Assembly: GCA_030647195.1 (NCBI GenBank)
Contig: JAUSKD010000030.1
Coordinates: 1-64,000 of the forward strand
Reading direction: 5' to 3'
Length of the DNA: 64,000 nucleotides
From: Candidatus Peribacter sp.
GTDB lineage: Bacteria; Patescibacteriota; Gracilibacteria; Peribacterales; Peribacteraceae
In this document: one piece after another, positions 34,909 to 41,567 of the stretch
How the letters are laid out: every line of letters begins with the position of its first letter
How positions within the stretch are numbered: position 1 is the stretch's first letter
Translations under genes and position numbers: made by a program
Notes under the pieces: generated by a model
Database searches by the model: none
What the model was told of the DNA's origin: nothing
The model's input: only the letters and a program-made list of their open reading frames with translations

Positions 34909-35628
34909 TTACCGACGCGCGGCATTCTGCGCCAGCCGTACGAAATTATCAATGATGCGGATACCCATTTTACCGCTTTTCTCAGGGTGAAACTGGCAAC
35001 CGATAATGTTGCCCTTTCCGATTACAGAAGCGAAGGTAAACCCGCCATACATTGTTTCGGCAAGGACGTGTGCCGGATCTTTTGGTTTCAGGAAGTACGA
35101 ATGGATGAAGTACATATCCGCGCCGGCGTTCACCCCTTCGAGAACCGTTCCTTTCCATGCTTTGCCCCTCTCCTGTCCCTCTCCTGCCCCTCGACTTTGC
35201 TCGGGGCACCCTCTCCCAGGGGGAGAGGGAACAAGGAGGGCGCTTTCTATGGAATTCCAGCCCATGTGCGGCGTCTTGGCGCCGTCTTTGAGCGGCGGAA
35301 AGTGCACCACTTCTCCCGGAAGTAAGCCCAGTCCCTCCCATTCGCCGAATTCATATCCTTTTTCCAGCAGTAACTGCGCACCGAGACAAATGCCGAGAAT
35401 GGGCTTACCCTTCGCCGCCGCAGTTTTCACTTCATCCAGCAGGCCGCGGACCCGCAGCCCCTCCATGCCCGCCTCGAAGGCCCCCTGTCCCGGAAGAACG
35501 AGGGCGGCAGCATCGCGGATTTCTTTGGGATCCTCGCTCAAGCTGACATCCTGCGTGAAACGCTTGAGCGCCTTCATGGCGCTATGGATGTTCCCGATGC
35601 CGTAGTCGACGATGCAGATGCGGGCCAT
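34909..35628 (-). CDS. hisH: HisH-type glutamine amidotransferase, module 2, with inserted palindrome
   Basis: A 239-residue glutaminase beginning MARICIVDYGIGNIHSAMKAL, with catalytic Cys in ILGICLGAQLL and His/Glu in GCQFHPEKSGKMG. It is about 30 residues longer than the module 1 copy. The excess (about residues 132-155, VPSPPGRGCPEQSRGAGEG) is encoded by the palindromic element at 35165-35235, which keeps the frame open. Otherwise the protein appears intact, and the insertion lies in a loop between the GWN segment and the DMYFIHSYF strand. It is 5 nt from hisF2. Confidence 0.88.
   Translation of the reverse strand: MARICIVDYGIGNIHSAMKALKRFTQDVSLSEDPKEIRDAAALVLPGQGAFEAGMEGLRVRGLLDEVKTAAAKGKPILGICLGAQLLLEKGYEFGEWEGLGLLPGEVVHFPPLKDGAKTPHMGWNSIESALLVPSPPGRGCPEQSRGAGEGQERGKAWKGTVLEGVNAGADMYFIHSYFLKPKDPAHVLAETMYGGFTFASVIGKGNIIGCQFHPEKSGKMGIRIIDNFVRLAQNAARR
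35165..35235. repeat. Palindromic element inserted in frame in hisH (module 2)
   Basis: Two adjacent stem-loops: GCCCC...GGGGC (35186-35207) and a perfect 9-bp CCCTCTCCC/GGGAGAGGG (35209-35217 with 35221-35229). Two direct CCCTCTCCTG-type stretches lie on the left side. The element adds about 22-24 codons to hisH without a stop. Similar coding-embedded palindromes are known from Rickettsia (RPE). Confidence 0.7.
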
Positions 35629-35633
35629 GTGCG

Positions 35634-36395
35634 TTACGGGTGACGGATAGGAATGCGGTGTTCTGCCATTGTCTTCTTGAGGTCCGGAATGGCGTATTCA
35701 TCGTAGTGCAGGATAGACGCCACACATACCGCGTCAGCGTGACCGTCATTCACCGCCTCGGCCAGGGACATGCCGTCTTTCGCTCCGCCGTGAATCACCA
35801 CGGGAATATCCGCAATGGCCGTCACGGCGGCGAGCAGTTCCCGGTCATACCCTTTCTTCGTCCCATCGAAGTCTACGGAGGTCAGCAAGATCTCTCCTAC
35901 ACCCATGTCGAGTGCGCGCTTGATCCACTCGATGGCATCCAGCCCCGAGTGCTCGCGTCCTCCATCGGTGTACGCCTCCCAGTGCCCGGGGCTGCTGCGC
36001 TTTGCTTCAACCGAAAGAACAATGCACTGTGCGCCGAACTGGTGCACGGCTTCGGAGAGGAGCGTGGGATTGCGGGTCGCGTAGGTGTTGATCGCGACCT
36101 TGTCCGCTCCCGCGCGCAGGAAATTATTGATGTCATGCAGTGACTGGATGCCCCCGCCCATGGTGAGCGGGATGAAGAGCTCGTTCCCGATCGAGCGCAT
36201 CAGGTCGAAGTCGGGACTGCGCTGGTAGAGCGAGGCGACGATATCCATGGCGATCAGTTCGTCCGCCCCCTGCTCGAAGTACTTGCGGGCGAGGTCCACG
36301 GGATTCCCGATGACGCGCAGCCCTTCCAGGTGGATACCCTTCACCACGTTGGGTCCTTTGATGTCGAGCCGGGGGATCAGGCGCACGCTATGCAC
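35634..36395 (-). CDS. hisF: HisF-like cyclase/ammonia channel subunit, module 2
   Basis: A 253-residue (beta-alpha)8 barrel. The start is GTG at 36395 (or GTG at 36386, giving VRLIPRLDIKG). Motifs: RLIPRLDIKGPNVVKGIHLEGLRVIGNP, ELIAMDIVASLYQRSPDFD, PLTMGGGIQSLHDINNFLRAGADKVAINTYA, GEILLTSVDFDGTKKGYD, IPVVIHGGAKDGMSL. This copy keeps the GPNVVKG strand of surface-sugar HisF proteins. It forms a 3-gene unit with hisH2 and the WbpG-like gene. Only 41 bp separate it from the divergent legI start. Confidence 0.88.
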   Translation of the reverse strand: MHSVRLIPRLDIKGPNVVKGIHLEGLRVIGNPVDLARKYFEQGADELIAMDIVASLYQRSPDFDLMRSIGNELFIPLTMGGGIQSLHDINNFLRAGADKVAINTYATRNPTLLSEAVHQFGAQCIVLSVEAKRSSPGHWEAYTDGGREHSGLDAIEWIKRALDMGVGEILLTSVDFDGTKKGYDRELLAAVTAIADIPVVIHGGAKDGMSLAEAVNDGHADAVCVASILHYDEYAIPDLKKTMAEHRIPIRHP

Positions 36396-36436
36396 AGGAC
36401 ATAGTTTATTGAAAAACGTGCCAAAGGGTTATAGAT

Positions 36437-37513
36437 TTGCCTTCTGTTCGTATTTCCTTTCTTTTGCCCTTGGAGCCCTCTCCCCGCCCATCCGTATTCG
36501 TCATCGCCGAGGCCGGTGTGAACCATAATGGCAAGGAGGATCTGGCCATGCGTCTGGTGGATGCCGCCAGCGATGCCGGGGCGGATGCCGTCAAATTCCA
36601 GCTGTTCGATCCGGACGAGCTGGCCGGTGCGGCGCCTTTGGCCTCGTATCAGGAAGGCAAGGATGCCTGGCGCGATCAGAAAGAGATGCTCACTTCCCTC
36701 GTGCTGCCGAAGGATGCATACCGGCGGCTCGCCGACCGGGCAGCGGAGCGCAACATCGAGCTCATCGTGACCCCATTCGATATCGTGTCTGCCAAATTTT
36801 TGCTTTCTCTCGATCTCAAAAAACTGAAAATCCCTTCCGGCGAAGTGACGAACCTTCCGTTTCTGCAAAACGTCGCCGCCCTTGGCGCCGATGTCATTCT
36901 TTCCACGGGCATGTGTTCCCTTGAGGAGGTGCAGGAGGCCGTCGATATTTTCCGTACAACGAAAGTCCCACTGACCCTGCTCCACTGCGTCAGCGCCTAC
37001 CCCGCGCCCACCGACCAAATCAATCTTCGGGCCATGGAGACGCTCCGTCAGGCATTCCGTGTTCCCGTCGGCTATTCCGACCACACCGCAGGCATAGCAG
37101 TGGCTTTGACTGCCGCGGCATTGGGCGCACAGGTTCTCGAAAAGCATTTCACGCTCGACCGCACACTGCCGGGCCCCGACCACGCGGCATCGCTGGAACC
37201 CGGGGAACTCACGCAGATGATTCGTATCATCAGGGATGCAGAGGCTCTGAAGAACGTGTCCATCCTTCAGGAAGCCCTCGGGACAGGCGAGAAAAAATGT
37301 CAGCCGTGCGAAGAGGATGTGCGCTCCGTTGCGCGCCGGAGCGTGGTGGCTGCCCGCGATCTTTCGAAAGACCAGACTCTCACTGCGGAAATGGTCGCCG
37401 TGCGCAGGCCGGGCACCGGGATCGCACCGAAATTCCTGCAGGATGTCATCGGCAAGAAGCCCAAGAAGGATATGCTGTCCGGGACATCGCTCACCTGGGA
37501 CCTGCTCGCATGA
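36437..37513 (+). CDS. legI: Legionaminic acid synthase LegI (NeuB family)
   Basis: About 358 residues. VFVIAEAGVNHNGKEDLAMRLVDAASDAGADAVKFQLFDPDEL is the NeuB/LegI form, distinct from the PseI copy. Other stretches are IVTPFD, KIPSGEVTNLPFL, LSTGMCSLEEVQEAV, HCVSAYPAP, GYSDHTAGIAVALTA and EKHFTLDRTLPGPDH, plus a C-terminal SAF domain (about 295-358). It condenses the 6-deoxy-diacetamido-mannose precursor with phosphoenolpyruvate. The 5' end is uncertain: the open frame from TTG 36437 adds 18 residues before the conserved region and no ATG is available there. Confidence 0.9.
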   Translation: MPSVRISFLLPLEPSPRPSVFVIAEAGVNHNGKEDLAMRLVDAASDAGADAVKFQLFDPDELAGAAPLASYQEGKDAWRDQKEMLTSLVLPKDAYRRLADRAAERNIELIVTPFDIVSAKFLLSLDLKKLKIPSGEVTNLPFLQNVAALGADVILSTGMCSLEEVQEAVDIFRTTKVPLTLLHCVSAYPAPTDQINLRAMETLRQAFRVPVGYSDHTAGIAVALTAAALGAQVLEKHFTLDRTLPGPDHAASLEPGELTQMIRIIRDAEALKNVSILQEALGTGEKKCQPCEEDVRSVARRSVVAARDLSKDQTLTAEMVAVRRPGTGIAPKFLQDVIGKKPKKDMLSGTSLTWDLLA

Positions 37514-38658
37514 AGACCATCCTCGCCATCACCGGCACGCGCGCGGATTACGGGATCTACGTTCCGGTCTTTCGGGCGATTGAGCGCATGAAAGATCTGA
37601 AGCTCGAAGTAGTGGCAGTGGGGATGCACCTGAAGAAAGAATTCGGCTCGACCATCGACGAGATCCGCCGTGACGGATTCCACATTGCCGCCGAGGTGGA
37701 TACGCTCACGCTCGAGGATACCCCTGCGTCGATGGCGGAATTTGTGGGCAGAACGACGGTCGAGTGCGCGCGCATCTTTGCCGAACGCAAGCCCTCCCTG
37801 GTTCTGGTGCTGGGGGATCGCGGCGAGCAGCTGGCGGCGACCGTTGCGGCAGCGTACCTCGATATCCCCGTCGCGCAGTTGCATGCGGGCGAGCTCTCGG
37901 GGTCCGTGGATGACGCCGTGCGTCATGCCATCTCACAATTGGCCTCGGTTCACTGTACCTCGACGGAAGAGGATGCGGAGCGCGTGCGGCATATGCTCGG
38001 CAATCGTGCCAGACAGGTGCACTGCACGGGTGCTCCCGCGCTCGATACGATCGCGTCGGTTACGCTGACTCCGAAAGAAAAATTACTCACGGAAGCCGGG
38101 TTGCCGGCCACTGGTTCCCTTCTGCTCTTTCTGCAGCACCCCGATACGCTCGATCCGCTGTCTCCCGCGCAGCAACTTGGATCCTCACTCAAGGCACTGG
38201 AGTCGTTTGACGGGAACATCGTGATCTTCGGATCGAATGCGGATGCCGGCGGCGTTTTGATGAATGAGACACTCAGAGAATTTGCGAAGAAAAGGAAGAA
38301 CACACGGTTCGTGCAGAGCGTCCCGCACGCCACATTCCTTTCGTGGATGGCGGCGGCGGACGTGCTGATCGGCAACAGTTCGAGCGGAATCATCGAGGCG
38401 GCGTCCTTCCGCCTGCCCGTCGTGAACATCGGCGGACGCCAGCAGGGACGGACCCGTTCGGGGAACGTCCTCGACGTGCCGTACGATGCCGACCGCATCC
38501 ACAAGGCGATTCAGGGCGCGCTCAGCGATGCGACGTTCCGTGCGAAACTCACACAGTGCAGGAATCTCTATGGCGACGGAAAGGCGAGCGGGCGCATTGC
38601 CGATATTCTCCACGCCTTCCTCATGGAGCGCCCAGAGGCTTACGGCTACACTGCATGA
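37510..38658 (+). CDS. legG: Hydrolysing UDP/GDP-sugar 2-epimerase LegG (NeuC family)
   Basis: About 382 residues from ATG 37510, which overlaps the legI stop (ATGA). MKTILAITGTRADYGIYVPVFRAIE is the NeuC/LegG signature. Also LVLGDRGEQLAATVAAAYLDIPVAQLHAGELSGSVDDAVRHAISQLA and VLIGNSSSGIIEAASFRLPVVNIGGRQQGRTRSGNV, the UDP-sugar-binding region. It removes the nucleotide and inverts C2 to give the 6-deoxy-mannose substrate of LegI. An extra in-frame upstream extension overlaps legI and is rejected. Confidence 0.92.
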   Translation: MKTILAITGTRADYGIYVPVFRAIERMKDLKLEVVAVGMHLKKEFGSTIDEIRRDGFHIAAEVDTLTLEDTPASMAEFVGRTTVECARIFAERKPSLVLVLGDRGEQLAATVAAAYLDIPVAQLHAGELSGSVDDAVRHAISQLASVHCTSTEEDAERVRHMLGNRARQVHCTGAPALDTIASVTLTPKEKLLTEAGLPATGSLLLFLQHPDTLDPLSPAQQLGSSLKALESFDGNIVIFGSNADAGGVLMNETLREFAKKRKNTRFVQSVPHATFLSWMAAADVLIGNSSSGIIEAASFRLPVVNIGGRQQGRTRSGNVLDVPYDADRIHKAIQGALSDATFRAKLTQCRNLYGDGKASGRIADILHAFLMERPEAYGYTA

Positions 38659-39281
38659 TCATGACACTTCTTCCCCTCGTCCTGTTCGGCGCCGGAGGCC
38701 ACGGCAAAGTTGTCGCCGATGCCGCAGCGGGCAACTGGCGAGTGATCGGATTCATCGATGACACGCGCACGGGGGAGCATGGCGGGTACCCGATTCTTGG
38801 TAACCAAAAAGCGCTGGAGCATCTGAAGAAGGAAGGAGCGCACTGCATCGTTTCCATCGGCGACTGTGCCGGACGGGCAAAGACACAGGAGATGCTGGAA
38901 AAAATGGGATTCACCATGGCGACGGTCATCCATCCTTCCGCGACCGTTTCCAAAAGTGCTCGCATCGCAGCGGGGAGCGCCGTTCTCGCGCAGACAACTG
39001 TCGGCCCGGATGCCGTATTGGGCAAGGGGTGCATCGTGAATACCTGCGCTTCGGTCGATCACGATTGCGCGGTGGGGGACTACACGCACATTGCGCCGGG
39101 GGCGCATGTCGCAGGCGGCGTCACCATCGGCACACAGACATTTGTGGGGATCGGGAGCTGCGTCCGTGAATACTGTTCCATCGGCAGTCGTGTCGTCGTC
39201 GGAGCGGGGGCGGCGGTCGTCACCGATTTCGGTGATGATGTCACGGTTTTGGGGGTACCGGCGGTCGTGAAAGGCCGGTAA
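38655..39281 (+). CDS. legH: Sugar O/N-acetyltransferase LegH (PglD/NeuD family)
   Basis: 208 residues from ATG 38655 (ATGA overlap with legG). N-terminal PglD_N domain PLVLFGAGGHGKVVADAAAG, then a left-handed beta-helix of hexapeptide repeats (VIHPSATVSKSARIAAGSAVLAQTTVGPDAVLGKGCIVNT) containing the catalytic His in SVDHDC. In the legionaminic pathway it would N-acetylate the 4-amino group formed by LegC using acetyl-CoA. Because the pse operon has no acetyltransferase, this enzyme could serve both pathways, which is inference. Confidence 0.9.
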   Translation: MIMTLLPLVLFGAGGHGKVVADAAAGNWRVIGFIDDTRTGEHGGYPILGNQKALEHLKKEGAHCIVSIGDCAGRAKTQEMLEKMGFTMATVIHPSATVSKSARIAAGSAVLAQTTVGPDAVLGKGCIVNTCASVDHDCAVGDYTHIAPGAHVAGGVTIGTQTFVGIGSCVREYCSIGSRVVVGAGAAVVTDFGDDVTVLGVPAVVKGR

Positions 39282-39323
39282 ACGTTCGCATCATCCATGG
39301 CGTTTGGGCTATCGTGTCCTCTG

Positions 39324-40457
39324 ATGCAGCAGATGATTCCCCTCTCCATACCGGATTTGAGCGAGGAGGATATTCAGGCGGTCGTGGCCGTCCTTCGCAC
39401 GCCCCAGCTCTCGCTCGGGCCCAAACTGCGGGAGTTTGAGCAGCAGTTTGCAGCGTTCGTCGGTACGAAAGAGGCGGTTGCGGTGAACAGCGGAACGTCT
39501 GCGCTCCATCTCGCCATGCGCGGGCTCGCTATTCACGACGGGGACGAGGTGATCACGACGCCTTTCAGCTTCATCGCCTCCGCCAACTGCATTCTGTTCG
39601 AGCGGGCAAAGCCGGTGTTCGTCGACATTCTGCCGGGTACGATGTGCATCGATCCTGCGAAAGTCGAGGCGGCCATCACGCCGCGCACGAAGGCGATTCT
39701 CGCGGTGGATGTGTTTGGCTATCTGGCGGACTGGGAAGCCCTTCGGGCGATCGCAGACAAGCATCACCTGCTTCTCATCGAGGACAGCTGCGAGGCCATG
39801 GGATCGGAACGCAGCGGAAAATGTGCAGGCTCCTTCGCCGACTGCGCCGTGTTCGGGTTCTATCCCAACAAGCAGATGACGACCGGCGAAGGGGGGATGC
39901 TGGTGACGGATCGTCCGGAGCTGGCGAAGATGGCGCGCTCTCTCCGTAATCAGGGGCGCGACGACGAAGATGCGTTTCTGATCCACCATCGTCTGGGGTT
40001 CAACTATCGCATCAGCGATATCAACTGCGCGCTCGGCATAAGCCAGCTCAAGAAACTGCCCGCGATGATCGCCCGCCGCGCGCAGGTTGCGCAGTGGTAC
40101 AGAGAAGGATTGGCGGATGTTTCGGAAAATGTTTCCGTCCCTGCGGATCAGGAAGGGGTGAACATCAGCTGGTTCGTTTTCGTGATCCGGCTCGCCGATC
40201 GCTACACCTCACGCGACCGCGATGCACTGAAGCAGCACCTCAGGGACCACGGAATCGGGTGCAACGTGTACTTCCCCTGCATCCATTTGCAGCCGTTCTA
40301 TCAGGAGGAATATGGTTTCAAGGAGGGGGATTTTCCCATAACTGAACACATCGCGGAGCGCACACTTGCGCTTCCCTTTTCGTCCCGAATGTCGGCGAAG
40401 GACGTTGCGCAAGTCTGCGAAACGTTGAAAGATGGGCTCTTGCATCTTCCCTCGTAA
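39324..40457 (+). CDS. legC: PLP-dependent aminotransferase LegC
   Basis: About 377 residues. DegT/DnrJ/EryC1 fold: AVNSGTSALHLAMRGLAIHDGDEVITTPFSFIASANC, LLIEDSCEAMGSERSGK, VFGFYPNKQMTTGEGGMLVT with the PLP Lys, and GFNYRISDINCALGISQL. It should transfer an amino group to the 4-keto sugar made by LegB. The start at ATG 39324 (MQQMIPLS) or 39333 is preferred; TATCGT lies 8 nt upstream. Assignment to LegC rather than another sugar aminotransferase rests on its place between legH and legB. Confidence 0.88.
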   Translation: MQQMIPLSIPDLSEEDIQAVVAVLRTPQLSLGPKLREFEQQFAAFVGTKEAVAVNSGTSALHLAMRGLAIHDGDEVITTPFSFIASANCILFERAKPVFVDILPGTMCIDPAKVEAAITPRTKAILAVDVFGYLADWEALRAIADKHHLLLIEDSCEAMGSERSGKCAGSFADCAVFGFYPNKQMTTGEGGMLVTDRPELAKMARSLRNQGRDDEDAFLIHHRLGFNYRISDINCALGISQLKKLPAMIARRAQVAQWYREGLADVSENVSVPADQEGVNISWFVFVIRLADRYTSRDRDALKQHLRDHGIGCNVYFPCIHLQPFYQEEYGFKEGDFPITEHIAERTLALPFSSRMSAKDVAQVCETLKDGLLHLPS

Positions 40458-40461
40458 ATCC

Positions 40462-41517
40462 ATGTCTTTCTTTCAGGGTAAAACCATTCTCGTCACCGGC
40501 GGCACCGGATCCATCGGATCGGAGGTGGTGCGCCAACTCCTCGCGCTTCACCCCAAGGCGATCCGGGTCCTGTCGCGCGATGAGCACAAGCAATATCTGT
40601 TTCAGCAGGAATTGGGAACGGAGGCACAGCCCATCGTTCGCTATCTGCTCGGGGATATCCGTGACTATGCGCGTCTGCTCCGGGCGATGGAGGGGGTGGA
40701 TTACGTTTTTCACTGTGCGGCGTACAAGCACGTTCCCTTCTGTGAATACAATTCCTTTGAGGCGGTGAAGACGAACGTCATCGGGACGCAGAATATGATC
40801 GATGCGGCAATCGCACAGGGCGTGAGCCGCGTATTGCTCATCTCGACCGACAAGGCGGCCAGTCCCTCGAACGTTATGGGCGCCACCAAGCTGCTCGCGG
40901 AGAAGATGATGACCTCGGCCATGAATTTCTCCGGTGACCGGCCCATCCGTTTCGCGAGTGTGCGTTTCGGCAATGTTCTCGCATCGCGCGGTTCCGTTCT
41001 GCCTCTCTTCTGCAGGCAGATTGAGCACGGCGGTCCCGTCACCGTCACGAATCCCGAGATGATCCGGTTCTTCATGTCCATTCCGCAGGCCGTCTCCCTC
41101 CTCTTCCGTGCCATGGAGCGCATGGAAGGAGGGGAGCTCTTCATCCTCAAAATGCCGGTTCTGCGTCTGGGGGACATGATCGATGTCCTGATCGAGGAAC
41201 TGGCTCCGCGCTTCGGACTCACACCCTCTTCGATCAAGCGTCAGGTGATCGGGGCACGCCCCGGGGAGAAGACGGAAGAGATCCTGATGACCACCGAAGA
41301 GTCGCAGTACGCCATCGAAGAGAGCGATATGTTCGTCGTGCGTCCGCCGATTCTGCTTGCGGATGGCAAGTGGAGCGATACCGCCAAGAAGAGCCCCATG
41401 CAGAGCGGAGATACCGCGCACGCCAAGCCCATGACCAAAGAGCAGATCCGCACGCTGCTCTCCACCGTGCTTACGGAGTACTTTCAGCGACGGCGGCACG
41501 ATCCGGAATCCGCCTGA
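40462..41517 (+). CDS. legB: Nucleotide-sugar 4,6-dehydratase LegB (retaining type)
   Basis: About 351 residues from ATG 40462, 4 nt after legC. KTILVTGGTGSIGSEVVRQLL binds NAD. The catalytic segment is STDKAASPSNVMGATKLLAEK, where the usual YxxxK Tyr is Met, as in the CapD/WbpM/PglF group that retains C5 configuration. It lacks the membrane helices of those longer proteins. It forms the 4-keto-6-deoxy HexNAc intermediate from UDP- or GDP-GlcNAc. The Met variant separates it clearly from the PseB copy. Confidence 0.9.
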   Translation: MSFFQGKTILVTGGTGSIGSEVVRQLLALHPKAIRVLSRDEHKQYLFQQELGTEAQPIVRYLLGDIRDYARLLRAMEGVDYVFHCAAYKHVPFCEYNSFEAVKTNVIGTQNMIDAAIAQGVSRVLLISTDKAASPSNVMGATKLLAEKMMTSAMNFSGDRPIRFASVRFGNVLASRGSVLPLFCRQIEHGGPVTVTNPEMIRFFMSIPQAVSLLFRAMERMEGGELFILKMPVLRLGDMIDVLIEELAPRFGLTPSSIKRQVIGARPGEKTEEILMTTEESQYAIEESDMFVVRPPILLADGKWSDTAKKSPMQSGDTAHAKPMTKEQIRTLLSTVLTEYFQRRRHDPESA

Positions 41518-41567
41518 GGCTGGCCATCTCGTTGTTTTCTGAATGAGAGATTGTAGAATCTCATAAC

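Noticed and set aside
28559-36395. Reading the hisH/hisF genes as histidine biosynthesis
   Set aside because: No hisA, B, D, G, I or E genes are present, and both pairs are tied to WbpG-like sugar amidotransferase genes.
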